NCBI GenBank assembly: GCA_937901285.1
Contig: CALCHI010000257.1
Location: 1 to 41,489 of the forward strand
DNA from: UBA8437 sp003445035
Lineage (GTDB): Bacteria > Planctomycetota > Planctomycetia > Planctomycetales > Planctomycetaceae
Direction: 5' to 3'
DNA length: 41,489 bases
Below, piece after piece: positions 1-7,824 of this stretch. Under the pieces are notes generated by a model, which worked only from the letters and a program-made list of their open reading frames with translations, did no database searches and was not told where the DNA came from. Positions within the stretch are counted from its first letter, which is position 1, and each line of letters opens with the position of its first letter. A program made the position numbers and the translations under genes.

Positions 1-84
1 ACCAAGAAGACCGCGACCAAGAAGACCGCGACCAAGAAGACCGCGACCAAGAAGACCGCGACCAAGAAGAAGAAGAAGCGATGA
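1..84 (+). CDS. C-terminal end of a lysine-rich repeat protein (5' part outside the window)
   Basis: Frame 1 is open from the window edge to a TGA at 82-84. It encodes four copies of the pentapeptide TKKTA, then TKKKKKR. The repeats are also perfect in the DNA: a 15-base unit (ACCAAGAAGACCGCG) four times at 1-60. Such tails bind nucleic acid through charge. In planctomycetes and several other bacteria they occur on histone H1-like proteins and as C-terminal extensions of DNA topoisomerase I or HU-like proteins. Only 27 residues are visible, so the parent protein cannot be named. The following gene begins 141 bases later with its own promoter-like sequence, so the two need not be one operon. 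Confidence 0.75.
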   Translation, partial: TKKTATKKTATKKTATKKTATKKKKKR

Positions 85-121
85 TGTATTGCGGCCTACT
101 GGTGTGAACTGGTCTTGGACG

Positions 122-150
122 TAGTCGCTTTCTCGAGCAGTGGTTACAAT
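122..150 (+). promoter_or_regulatory. possible promoter of the TPR-protein gene
   Basis: A good -10 hexamer TACAAT lies at 145-150, with a weak -35 (TAGTCG, 122-127) 17 bases upstream. Transcription would start near 157, about 70 bases before the ATG at 226. This argues against the longer reading that begins at TTG 115, because that start would lie upstream of the transcript. Confidence 0.35.
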
Positions 151-225
151 GCCCCCACCGATTCCCGCCTCCTGCGGAATGAGACGCGGGTTGCGTGTGA
201 AACGGGCCTAGGCAGGGACACTCCG

Positions 226-2487
226 ATGACCCGATCGCTACTTGTGTTGTTGTTGACTTCGTCCGTGGCGATGGTCCAGGCGGCTCCGCCACCACCACCG
301 CTTCCATCCGACGTTGGAAAGCGGCCGGGTTTCCGCCAGCAACTGACGGACGATCCAGCTCGACCGTTGGATTCCGGGCGGTTGAAGAACGCGAAATCCG
401 GGTCGGGTCGGGCGATGGCGCGGGCATGGTACATGACCGGCCGCTATCGCATTGCCAAGGGAGACTTCAAAGGTGGCTTGTCGGCTTTCGAAAAGGCGGT
501 CAAGCAGGACCCGCAACAGGTGGCGATTTACCGTGAGATGTTGCAGGTTGCGCTGAGGCTCAATCGCGTTGATGATGCTGTTCGCTATGCCCAGAAGGCT
601 GTTTCGCTCAACCCCGATGACTACCAACTGTTGAGGTGGCTGTCTCGACAGATGATCCGGCAGCAGAAGTTGCCACAGGCGATCCAACTGCTCGAACAGG
701 CTCGCAGGTCCAAGGCGATTGACCACAAGTCGGTGGTTTTCGTCAACGTGATGAGGGACCTGGGCTTGATCTACATGGGGACAGGCAAGGCGAAGGCTGC
801 TGCGGAGTGCTTCGAGGTGGTGTTTGCGGCGTTGAAGGACCCTCGCGGTTACCAGTTGGATGATCGTTCACGACGGGCGTTGCTGGCCAACCCGGTGACG
901 TCCTTTGAACGGATGGGTGAGGTCTTTCTGGCGGCCAAGCGAAATGGATTGGCCGTCGAGGCATTTCGGGCAGCGGCCAAGCACGGCCAGGGGAATCCGG
1001 CGACGTTGGGATTCAACATTGCTCGCGTTCATGTCGAGACCGGGAAGTTCAAGGAAGCACTCTCCGAGTTGCAGGTCTACTTCGACAAGAAGCAGACTTC
1101 CAAGGGGCGTGCCGCTTACGAACTGCTTGCACGCATATTCAAGGGACTCAAGAAGTCCGGCGAACTGGTTGGTCAACTCGAAAAACTCGCTGCCCACGAC
1201 TCCGAAAATCCGTCGCTGAAGATTTTTCTGGCCGACCAGTACGTTGCTGCCGGTAAGTTCGAGAAAGCCCGGCCGCTTTTCGAGAAGGCACTGGCGAAGG
1301 CCAGCCCGGCGGATCGTGAGGCCGGTCACTGGGGACTCTCGGTGTTGCACCGCCGTGGTGGACGTCCTCGCGAACTGCTCGAATCACTCGGGCGTGCGGT
1401 TGACGTTCGTGGAGACATCAAGCGACTGGATACCGAACTGAACGCGGTTGCCGACGAGAAGGAACTGCGAAAGAAGGTGCTCGCCGAGGCGGCCAAACAG
1501 GCGGCCGATGACCAGGGACAGGCTCCGTTTGCCAGAAGATTTGTGGCCGCACGGCTGGCAATCCAACTCAAGCAAAATGAGCCGGCTGTCACGCTGCTGG
1601 GTTGGGCTCTTGCTGCCGAAAAGATGACCAGGGAAGTCAAGGACCGCGTGCTGCTTGACCAACTCCGCCGTCACGTTGAGGATCTCGCCAGGGTGTTGAT
1701 GGTGGCCGAAAAGTACCTCCCGGCAGCCGGCCTCCTGAGGTCTGCGGCTGACGACCGCGCCCTGGGTGTCTTCAAGCCCCAGTTCCTTTTCCAACTCTCC
1801 CAGGCCTATGCGTTTGGTGACAAGACCAAGCAGGCGTTGGCGGTCATTGGCGAGGCCCGTCGCACCAGCAATCACCCACTGCTGCACTACCAGGAAGCCT
1901 GGATCTACTACCACGCTCAGCAGTGGGACAAGGCCGTGCCGCTGTTCGAACGGGTGATCAAGCAGTTCCCCGACGACAAAAGTGTTATCCGGCGTTGCCA
2001 ATTCTCGCTTTCGAACATCTATGTTCAGCAGGGCGATATTCGTAAGGGTGAGGTGGTGCTCGAGAAGGTCTTTGCCGAGGATCCGGACAATCCGTCGGTC
2101 AACAATGATCTGGGCTACCTTTACGCCGACCAGGGCAAGAAGCTTGAACAGGCTGAGAAGATGATCCGCAAGGCCTTGAAAGCGGAGCCGAAAAATTCGG
2201 CGTACCTGGACAGTATGGGCTGGGTGCTGTTCAAACGAGAAAAGTACGACGAGGCCCTCAAGTATCTGAAAATGGCCTCCGCTGACCGTGACGGAAAGGA
2301 TCCCACGATCCTTGAACACCTCGGCGATTGCCTCGAAAAGCTCAAGCAGAAGAAGTTGGCTGTCGAGAGTTGGAAACAGGCTCTGGAGTTGGCCCGCAAG
2401 GATAAGCGGCCCGACAAGAAGCTGATCGAGCGGATCGAAAAGAAACTCAAGGACGCTGGCGAAACTGTGAAGCCATCCGGGAAGTAG
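226..2487 (+). CDS. secreted tetratricopeptide-repeat (TPR) protein
   Basis: A 753-residue protein. It begins with a signal peptide (MTRSLLVLLLTSSVAMVQA), then a proline-rich stretch (PPPPPLP), then helical repeats almost to the end. TPR signatures are clear at about residues 60-160, 340-400 and 480-720, for example NDLGYLYADQG and DSMGWVLFKREKYDEAL near the C-terminus. TPR arrays are protein-binding scaffolds, and export suggests a periplasmic or envelope role. The partner cannot be read from the sequence. I chose ATG 226 because an AGGGA ribosome-binding site precedes it by 7 bases and the signal peptide starts exactly there; the in-frame TTG at 115 would add 37 residues of non-coding character. 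The C-terminus is lysine-rich. yebC follows after 38 bases, so co-transcription is possible. Confidence 0.88.
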   Translation: MTRSLLVLLLTSSVAMVQAAPPPPPLPSDVGKRPGFRQQLTDDPARPLDSGRLKNAKSGSGRAMARAWYMTGRYRIAKGDFKGGLSAFEKAVKQDPQQVAIYREMLQVALRLNRVDDAVRYAQKAVSLNPDDYQLLRWLSRQMIRQQKLPQAIQLLEQARRSKAIDHKSVVFVNVMRDLGLIYMGTGKAKAAAECFEVVFAALKDPRGYQLDDRSRRALLANPVTSFERMGEVFLAAKRNGLAVEAFRAAAKHGQGNPATLGFNIARVHVETGKFKEALSELQVYFDKKQTSKGRAAYELLARIFKGLKKSGELVGQLEKLAAHDSENPSLKIFLADQYVAAGKFEKARPLFEKALAKASPADREAGHWGLSVLHRRGGRPRELLESLGRAVDVRGDIKRLDTELNAVADEKELRKKVLAEAAKQAADDQGQAPFARRFVAARLAIQLKQNEPAVTLLGWALAAEKMTREVKDRVLLDQLRRHVEDLARVLMVAEKYLPAAGLLRSAADDRALGVFKPQFLFQLSQAYAFGDKTKQALAVIGEARRTSNHPLLHYQEAWIYYHAQQWDKAVPLFERVIKQFPDDKSVIRRCQFSLSNIYVQQGDIRKGEVVLEKVFAEDPDNPSVNNDLGYLYADQGKKLEQAEKMIRKALKAEPKNSAYLDSMGWVLFKREKYDEALKYLKMASADRDGKDPTILEHLGDCLEKLKQKKLAVESWKQALELARKDKRPDKKLIERIEKKLKDAGETVKPSGK

Positions 2488-2525
2488 GTGGTTGAGCGTG
2501 GGGCCGCGGGCAAGGCGAAGGTGTC

Positions 2526-3275
2526 ATGGCGGGGCATTCGCACTGGGCGGGAATCAAGCACAAGAAGGGCTTGGCCGACAAGAAGCGAGGCAAGCTCTTC
2601 GGTAAGCTGAGCCGCGCGATCATCGTGGCCGCCCAAAGCGGTGGTGGTGATCCCGAGGCAAATCTCGGCCTGAGATACGCGATAGAGCGGGCTCGCAAGT
2701 CGAGCATGCCCAAGGACAATATCGAACGGGCGATCCAGAAGGGATGTGGTGATGCCGGGGCCGCCACGTTCACCGAGATAGTCTACGAGGGCTACGGGGT
2801 GGCCGGTGTCGCCGTGCTGTGCGTGGCTCTGACCGACAACCGCAATCGTACCGCCGGCGAGGTCCGGAAGATCTTTGAGGTTGCTGGAGGAAATCTCGGC
2901 AGCACCGGTTGTGTCTCCTGGATGTTCGATCGCAAGGGGTTGTTCACCGTCGACAAGACGTCCGTCGAGGAAGAGACGCTGTTCGAACTCGCCCTCGAGT
3001 CCGGGGCCGATGATGTCGAGGACGAGGGTGAGGTGTTCCAGGTCACCTCATCGGTTGAGTCCTTCCAGGGAATTCTCGAGGCTCTTCAAGAGGCCGAGAT
3101 CGAGACTGAGGTTTCCGAGATCACCCACGTGCCGCAGAACACCGTGGATCTGGACGCGTCCAATGGCAAGAAGGTGTTGAATCTGCTCGAGGCACTCGAG
3201 GACCAGGATGACGTCCAGAGCGTCACGGCGAACTTCAATATCCCCGATGAGATCCTGGCCGAGGTGGCCGGCTGA
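2526..3275 (+). CDS. yebC: YebC/PmpR family protein
   Basis: A full-length (249 residues) YebC/PmpR/TACO1-family protein. The N-terminal family signature MAGHSHWAGIKHKKG is present, followed by KLFGKLSRAIIVAA and the acidic second and third domains (NRNRTAGEVRKIFEVAGGNLG; ESGADDVEDEGE). Members were first described as transcription regulators. More recent work on the family points to a role at ribosomes that stall on difficult motifs such as polyproline. Its stop codon overlaps the start of ruvB (TGATG at 3273-3277), which implies translational coupling. The link between yebC and ruv genes is widespread; here ruvC and ruvA are not adjacent. An AAGG element lies just upstream of the ATG. Confidence 0.95.
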   Translation: MAGHSHWAGIKHKKGLADKKRGKLFGKLSRAIIVAAQSGGGDPEANLGLRYAIERARKSSMPKDNIERAIQKGCGDAGAATFTEIVYEGYGVAGVAVLCVALTDNRNRTAGEVRKIFEVAGGNLGSTGCVSWMFDRKGLFTVDKTSVEEETLFELALESGADDVEDEGEVFQVTSSVESFQGILEALQEAEIETEVSEITHVPQNTVDLDASNGKKVLNLLEALEDQDDVQSVTANFNIPDEILAEVAG

Positions 3276-4366
3276 TGCCGCGTGATCCCGTGCTCAAAGG
3301 CCCCGAACCGGGTGAAGGGCCCCCCGAAGAGACGCCGGTGGCCGCGGGTCCGGAAAGCGGATTCGATCCCGATGACGGTCGTCTTGACGAACAGCTTCGC
3401 CCGCTGACTCTCGATGACGTCGTGGGGCAAGTCAAGGTGGTGGAGCGGCTGAGGATCGTGCTTGAGGCGGCGCGGTTACGCGGCGACCCACTGTCGCATC
3501 TCCTTCTGGACGGCCCTCCGGGAATCGGCAAGACAACGCTCGCGACGGTGCTCCCCCGCGAACTGGGGGTCGATGTCCAGATCACCTCGGGGCCTTCGTT
3601 GAGTGCCCCCAAGGATCTGCTGCCCTACCTGACCAACGCCGGTCGAGGTTCGGTGCTGTTCATTGACGAGATTCACAGATTGCCTCCGACCGTGGAGGAG
3701 TTCATTTACCCGGCGATGGAGGATTTTCGGATCGACATCACTCTGGGTGAAGGACTCAACGCGCGGACCATCAATATGCAGCTTGAACCGTTCACCCTGA
3801 TCGGAGCCACCACCCGCAGTGGCATGCTGACCGCTCCGTTGCGAGATCGGTTCGTCAACCGAGAGCACCTGGACTTCTACGACGTTGACGACGTGACCGA
3901 GATCATCCAGAGAAATGCTCGGAAGTTGCGGGCCGAGATCGAGGACGGTGCGGCGTTGGCGATCGCTCGGCGAAGTCGAGGTGTTCCCCGGAAGGCCAAC
4001 AACCTGCTGCGTTGGACCCGGGACTTTGCCGACGCCGGCCGACACCCCGCGATTACCGATTCGCTGGCCGCCGACGCGTTGGCGATGCTCGAGGTCGATG
4101 AACTGGGACTCGACAGCCTGGACTGCAAGTACCTGCAGATCCTGGCAACCGTCTTCGGCGGCGGACCCGCGGGGATGCAGGCAATCGCGCACAGCATGAA
4201 TATTGCTGGAGAAACGATCGAGGACGAGGTGGAACCGTTTCTGCTGAGAGTGGGGTTCGTGCAGAGAACGCCCCGGGGGAGGATGATTACCCAGGCGGCG
4301 CTTCAGCACATGGGCCTGCCGCTCGACGGGGAACCCGACGATTCACAGGGGCAGTTGTTCGAATGA
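3275..4366 (+). CDS. ruvB: Holliday junction branch-migration helicase RuvB
   Basis: A 363-residue AAA+ ATPase, the motor of the RuvAB complex that drives branch migration of Holliday junctions. Walker A is GPPGIGKT at 80-87 and Walker B VLFIDEIH at about 127-134. The sensor/arginine-finger region reads GATTRSGMLTAPLRDRF, and the C-terminal winged helix ends with FVQRTPRGRMITQAALQHMG. The first 40 residues form an acidic, proline-rich extension longer than in the E. coli protein. ATG 3275 overlaps the yebC stop. The gene ends convergent with tpx, and a 16-base palindrome includes the last bases of its stop codon. Confidence 0.97.
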   Translation: MPRDPVLKGPEPGEGPPEETPVAAGPESGFDPDDGRLDEQLRPLTLDDVVGQVKVVERLRIVLEAARLRGDPLSHLLLDGPPGIGKTTLATVLPRELGVDVQITSGPSLSAPKDLLPYLTNAGRGSVLFIDEIHRLPPTVEEFIYPAMEDFRIDITLGEGLNARTINMQLEPFTLIGATTRSGMLTAPLRDRFVNREHLDFYDVDDVTEIIQRNARKLRAEIEDGAALAIARRSRGVPRKANNLLRWTRDFADAGRHPAITDSLAADALAMLEVDELGLDSLDCKYLQILATVFGGGPAGMQAIAHSMNIAGETIEDEVEPFLLRVGFVQRTPRGRMITQAALQHMGLPLDGEPDDSQGQLFE

Positions 4367-4380
4367 CGGCGATCGCCGTC
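4365..4380. repeat. 16-base perfect palindrome at the ruvB stop
   Basis: GACGGCGATCGCCGTC is self-complementary over all 16 bases and starts inside the TGA stop of ruvB. It contains the 8-base core GCGATCGC. It is the first of three inverted repeats in the 94-base gap between ruvB and tpx. It could be part of a terminator or a protein-binding site; the sequence alone does not decide. Confidence 0.6.
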
Positions 4381-4390
4381 GGCGGGGTGT

Positions 4391-4422
4391 CGGGTCGGCT
4401 TATGGCCGAACAGTCCGACCCG
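4391..4422. terminator. hairpin between convergent ruvB and tpx
   Basis: CGGGTCGG (4391-4398) pairs perfectly with CCGACCCG (4415-4422) around a 16-base loop. There is no T-tract on either strand. It lies between convergent genes and shares its last two bases with the stronger hairpin at 4421-4445, so the two could compete or act in tandem. Confidence 0.45.
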
Positions 4423-4445
4423 CACCCGCCGAGGCGGCGGGTGCG
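4421..4445. terminator. strong bidirectional hairpin between ruvB and tpx
   Basis: CGCACCCGCC (4421-4430) and GGCGGGTGCG (4436-4445) form a perfect 10-base-pair GC-rich stem with a 5-base loop (GAGGC). The position between two converging genes fits a shared terminator for ruvB (+) and tpx (-). A U-tract is absent, so any termination would be of the strong-stem type or assisted by a factor. Confidence 0.6.
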
Positions 4446-4460
4446 GTGAGGCGAGGGCAC

Positions 4461-4979
4461 TTACTCGGTTGCGCTGCCCAGGACCGCGGCGTAGTCGGGA
4501 TGTTCGGTGATCTCGCTGACGTACTCGACATGCGTCAGGATCCCCTCTTCGTTGACGACGAAGATCGCTCGTGTCAGGCAGCGGTCCAGCGGTCCACCGG
4601 AAATCAACACTCCGTAGGCCTCTCCGAAACCGGTGCAGCGGTGTGCACTGAGCGCGGACACATTCTCCACACCCTCGGCACCGCACCAGCGTTTCTGACC
4701 AAACGGGAGGTCCATGCTCACCACCAGCACCTCGGTGTTCTCGAGGTCACCAGCCGCTTCGTTGAACTTCCTGGTCTCGTCGGCACAGACTGGTGTGTCG
4801 AGTGAGGGGATCGTGGCAATGATCCGTGTCTTGCCGGCGGTGTTGGCCAGCGTGACATCCGAAAGGTCACTGCCCTGCAGAGTGAAATCCGGGGCGGGAG
4901 AACCGACGGTCAGTTCCGGGCCGACCAAGTCGACCGGTCCCTCTTTCAGTGTCACGGCACCTGTGCGTACTTCAGCCAT
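4461..4979 (-). CDS. tpx: thiol peroxidase (Tpx)
   Basis: A 172-residue atypical 2-Cys peroxiredoxin that reduces hydrogen peroxide and alkyl hydroperoxides with electrons from thioredoxin. The peroxidatic cysteine is Cys65 in SLDTPVCADETRKFN and the resolving cysteine is Cys99 in RWCGAEG. Both match the Tpx family. The start at 4979 is preceded by GAGGAG with ideal spacing and gives the usual family N-terminus (MAEVRTGAVTLKEG). The longer reading from 5063 begins at the -35 of the likely promoter and is rejected. No sorting signal is visible, so the protein is cytoplasmic. It is divergent from mnmG and convergent with ruvB. Confidence 0.95.
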   Translation of the reverse strand: MAEVRTGAVTLKEGPVDLVGPELTVGSPAPDFTLQGSDLSDVTLANTAGKTRIIATIPSLDTPVCADETRKFNEAAGDLENTEVLVVSMDLPFGQKRWCGAEGVENVSALSAHRCTGFGEAYGVLISGGPLDRCLTRAIFVVNEEGILTHVEYVSEITEHPDYAAVLGSATE

Positions 4980-5035
4980 CAGTTGACTCCTCTTCGGAGG
5001 TTCGAGACGATCGGGTTTCAAGGTGTAGAGATCGG

Positions 5036-5063
5036 AGTATGCCGATTGATGGGCGAGTTTCAA
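5036..5063 (-). promoter_or_regulatory. likely tpx promoter
   Basis: On the minus strand, TTGAAA (5058-5063) and CATACT (5036-5041) are 16 bases apart, five and four matches to the sigma-70 consensus. Transcription would begin near 5029, about 50 bases before the tpx ATG. Confidence 0.4.
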
Positions 5064-5107
5064 GCCAGAGCCGGCCGGAACGGCTATTTTGGAGACGAGA
5101 CAGGCTG

Positions 5108-6940
5108 GTGAGCGGTACGAGTTACGAGTTTGATGTGGTTGTGGTCGGAGCGGGCCACGCTGGCTGCGAGGCGGCCCTGGCGTCTGCGAGACTGGGAGCC
5201 CGCACCGCGTTGCTGACCATGAACTGCGACACCGTGGCGCAGATGAGCTGCAATCCGGCCATCGGAGGGATTGCCAAGGGACAGATTGTCCGCGAGATCG
5301 ACGCGCTGGGCGGGGCGATGGGAGAGGTGATCGATGAGACCGGTCTGCAGTTCCGCATGCTCAACCGGGGCAAAGGACCGGCGATGCACAGTCCCCGGGC
5401 TCAGGCCGACAAGAAGGCTTATCAGTTCGCAATGAAGTTGCGGGTCGAAAGCCAGCAGGAATTGGTGCTGCGGCAGGAGACCGTAGAGGGGCTGGTGGTC
5501 GAAAACGATCGCGTTGCCGGAGTTCGCGTCCGCGGAGATGCGGTCTACCGAGCCGCAGCGGTGATCGTGACCACCGGGACATTTCTCAAGGCGGTGATGC
5601 ACACCGGAGAGGCTCGCACTGCCGGTGGACGTGCCGGAGAAGGTACCACTGGGACCCTTTCGGATGAACTGCACCGGCTAGGTTTCGAACTCCAACGGTT
5701 CAAGACGGGCACCCCTCCGAGACTCAACGGGCGGACAATCGACACCTCTCGGCTTGAAGAGCAACCCGGCGACCCGGTGCCTCAGCCGTTCAGCTTTCTG
5801 ACCACCTCGATCGACAGGCCACAGTTGTGCTGCTGGTTGACCGAGACGACCTCAAGCGGTCATCAACTGATCCGTGACAATCTGCACCGGGCTCCGATGT
5901 ACAGCGGCCAGATCGATTCGACCGGGCCCAGGTACTGTCCGTCGATTGAGGACAAGGTGGTGCGGTTTGCCGAGAAGGACCGACATCAGATCTTCCTTGA
6001 GCCCGAGGGTTGGGGGACTCATGAGATCTACTGCAACGGCATTTCGACCAGCTTGCCACGGGATGTGCAGGACGAGTTGATTCACGGGATACGAGGTCTC
6101 GAGGAAGCCGAGATCATGCGGTACGGCTACGCGGTCGAGTACGACTTCGCCACCCCCACGCAACTCGACCCGACGCTGCAAACCCGTCGAGTCGAGGGAC
6201 TCTATTTTGCCGGCCAACTCAATGGAACCACCGGCTACGAGGAGGCGGCCGGGCAGGGGCTGTTGGCCGGCGCCAACGCCGCGCTGCGACTGGCAGATCG
6301 TCCCTCGCTGGTGCTCGACCGCAGCCAGGCCTACCTGGGTGTCCTGATCGATGACCTGGTCACACGGGGCGTGGACGAACCCTACCGGATGTTCACGTCG
6401 CGGGCCGAATATCGCCTGCTGCTGAGGCACGACAACGCCGATCGCCGCTTGACACGTGTCGCTCATCAGGCCGGGTTGGTCGGAGCGACCCGAATCGAGC
6501 AGCTCGAAGCCCACGAGGCGTCCATCAAGACGGCCGAGAGCAGGATTCGCACACTCCGGCAAGGAGGCAAGTCACTGGAGGAGATCCTGCGTCGTCCCGA
6601 GATCGACTGGGCGGGGTTGTGTGACCTGTCGGCTGAGTTGTCTGAAACGGAGATCGAACCGCGGGCTGCCCGCCAGGTTGAGATTGAAACCAAGTATGCG
6701 GGCTACCTCCGCCGCCAGGAGGCCTCGATACGGCAACAGCAGAAGGTCGAACACGTGTCGATAGCTGCCACGTTCGACTACGACGCCATCCCGCAGCTTC
6801 GCAACGAGGCTCGTGAGAAGCTCAGCCGGGTTCGGCCCGCCAATCTTGGCCAGGCGGGCCGGATCAGTGGTATCACCCCCGCCGATCTCGCACTGCTGAT
6901 GGTCCATATCCAGCAGCCGATCGAAGTAGAAACCGACTGA
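5108..6940 (+). CDS. mnmG: tRNA uridine-5-carboxymethylaminomethyl modification enzyme MnmG (GidA)
   Basis: A 610-residue FAD protein. With MnmE it installs the (carboxymethyl)aminomethyl group on the wobble uridine of certain tRNAs. The N-terminal dinucleotide-binding motif VVVVGAGHAGCEAA is at about residues 10-23, followed by the family signature CNPAIGGIAKGQIVREIDALGG. The second signature (GYEEAAGQGLLAGANAAL) and the helical C-terminal MnmE/tRNA-binding region are present. GTG 5108 gives the normal family N-terminus (SGTSYEFDVVVVGAG). The upstream in-frame extension to 4949 runs through the tpx promoter region and is unlikely to be translated. mnmE is not in this window. Confidence 0.95.
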   Translation: MSGTSYEFDVVVVGAGHAGCEAALASARLGARTALLTMNCDTVAQMSCNPAIGGIAKGQIVREIDALGGAMGEVIDETGLQFRMLNRGKGPAMHSPRAQADKKAYQFAMKLRVESQQELVLRQETVEGLVVENDRVAGVRVRGDAVYRAAAVIVTTGTFLKAVMHTGEARTAGGRAGEGTTGTLSDELHRLGFELQRFKTGTPPRLNGRTIDTSRLEEQPGDPVPQPFSFLTTSIDRPQLCCWLTETTSSGHQLIRDNLHRAPMYSGQIDSTGPRYCPSIEDKVVRFAEKDRHQIFLEPEGWGTHEIYCNGISTSLPRDVQDELIHGIRGLEEAEIMRYGYAVEYDFATPTQLDPTLQTRRVEGLYFAGQLNGTTGYEEAAGQGLLAGANAALRLADRPSLVLDRSQAYLGVLIDDLVTRGVDEPYRMFTSRAEYRLLLRHDNADRRLTRVAHQAGLVGATRIEQLEAHEASIKTAESRIRTLRQGGKSLEEILRRPEIDWAGLCDLSAELSETEIEPRAARQVEIETKYAGYLRRQEASIRQQQKVEHVSIAATFDYDAIPQLRNEAREKLSRVRPANLGQAGRISGITPADLALLMVHIQQPIEVETD

Positions 6941-7029
6941 GTCGTTCGGGCTAGAGAATGCCGGTATGGGTGATTAGGTAACCCGCGGACGATGTTGACG
7001 GCAGGGAAAGTTGGAGGAGCGAGTCGGTA

Positions 7030-7057
7030 TTGACCGATATTGGAAGATAGATACAAT
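7030..7057 (+). promoter_or_regulatory. strong sigma-70-like promoter of the response regulator gene
   Basis: TTGACC (7030-7035) and TACAAT (7052-7057), each five of six matches to consensus, are separated by 16 bases. The start would be near 7064, giving a leader of about 143 bases. An inverted repeat TCGGT-ATTG-ACCGA (7024-7037) straddles the -35 and is a candidate operator. Confidence 0.6.
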
Positions 7058-7160
7058 CGGCCCCCGTGATAAACAGGGTAAGATCGACGCCATCGACAGG
7101 CGTTCCGATTTTTGCCACGAAACCCCGGCCATGGATCGGCCAATCTTGTTTTTTGCGAGT

Positions 7161-7181
7161 GGTCCTGCACATGGCAGGATC
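7161..7181 (+). promoter_or_regulatory. leader hairpin 1 of the response regulator mRNA
   Basis: TCCTGC (7163-7168) pairs with GCAGGA (7174-7179) around ACATG. One G-U and one G-C pair extend the stem to 7161/7181. Its 3' arm shares GGA (7177-7179) with the next hairpin, so the two cannot form together. Confidence 0.45.
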
Positions 7182-7191
7182 GGGGCGATCC
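7177..7191 (+). promoter_or_regulatory. leader hairpin 2, just before the ribosome-binding site
   Basis: GGATCG (7177-7182) pairs with CGATCC (7186-7191) around a GGG loop. It ends 6 bases before the AAGGA element at 7198-7202. It excludes hairpin 1, an arrangement seen in leaders that switch between two folds. No known riboswitch class was recognised. Confidence 0.45.
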
Positions 7192-7206
7192 CCATTCAAG
7201 GAACGG

Positions 7207-7791
7207 ATGGACACAATGAAGACTGTCTTCACAACCGGCGAGGCGGCCAAGATTTGCAACGTTTCACAGCAGACGATTATCCGCTGTTTTGACTCAGGAC
7301 AGTTGAAGGGATTCCGTGTTCCCGGATCGCGGTTCCGCCGCATTCCCCGAGACGTTCTCTATCGCTTCATGAAGGACAATGGCATCCCGACGGATGCCCT
7401 GGAGAGCGGTCGTCGCAAGGCGTTGATTGTCGATGACGATGAGGAACTGGTCGAGCTGATCCGCGACGTCTTTGACGCCGATGGACGATTCGATGTGCGG
7501 GTGGCAAACAACGGTTTCGATGCCGGAATGATGGTCAAGGAGTACAAGCCGGACATCATTGTGCTGGATGTGATGCTTCCGGACATCAACGGCAAGGAAG
7601 TCTGCCAGCGGGTCCGCAGTGATTCGAGTCTCGACGACGTTCGTATCGTCTGCATCAGCGGGATGGTCGAAGCCGACAAGATCGACGACTTGAAGGAGGC
7701 GGGTGCCGACGATTTCATGCAGAAGCCGTTTGAGGTCGACTCGTTGTTCGCTCGCGTCTGTGAGTTGCTCGATATCGAAGTGCCTGCCTGA
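7207..7791 (+). CDS. response regulator with N-terminal excisionase/MerR-like HTH and C-terminal receiver domain
   Basis: A 194-residue protein. Residues 6-60 form an excisionase/BldC-type helix-turn-helix (TTGEAAKICNVSQQTIIRCFDSGQLKGFRVPGS..RRIPRD, broken here). Residues 70-190 form a CheY-like receiver with acidic pocket DDD76-78, phosphoacceptor Asp121 (IIVLDVMLPD), Ser151 and Lys173 (QKPF). The domain order is the reverse of the common receiver-then-DNA-binding layout, and MerR-like HTH is a rare output domain. The next gene encodes a histidine kinase, so the two probably form a two-component pair. ATG 7207 has AAGGA 4 bases upstream; ATG 7216 (MKTVFTTGEAAK) is an equally plausible start. 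The longer reading from 7066 would begin almost at the transcription start and is rejected. Target promoters are unknown. Confidence 0.85.
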   Translation: MDTMKTVFTTGEAAKICNVSQQTIIRCFDSGQLKGFRVPGSRFRRIPRDVLYRFMKDNGIPTDALESGRRKALIVDDDEELVELIRDVFDADGRFDVRVANNGFDAGMMVKEYKPDIIVLDVMLPDINGKEVCQRVRSDSSLDDVRIVCISGMVEADKIDDLKEAGADDFMQKPFEVDSLFARVCELLDIEVPA

Positions 7792-7824
7792 TCGGTTGTT
7801 CAAGGGGCTCGCGAGGTGGCTGCG

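Noticed and set aside
1..60. CRISPR-like or minisatellite array
   Set aside because: The repeats are contiguous 15-base codon repeats without spacers and lie inside an open frame.
115..225. N-terminal extension of the TPR protein from TTG 115
   Set aside because: No ribosome-binding site, a -10 element inside it, and a signal peptide with a good ribosome-binding site starting at ATG 226.
4980..5063. 28-residue N-terminal extension of Tpx
   Set aside because: The -35 of the likely promoter lies at its first codon and the family start with GAGGAG is at 4979.
7123..7157. GGCC-loop-GGCC followed by a T6 run as an intrinsic terminator
   Set aside because: Only four base pairs and the T-run is several bases away from the stem; too weak to list as a terminator, although mentioned as part of the leader.
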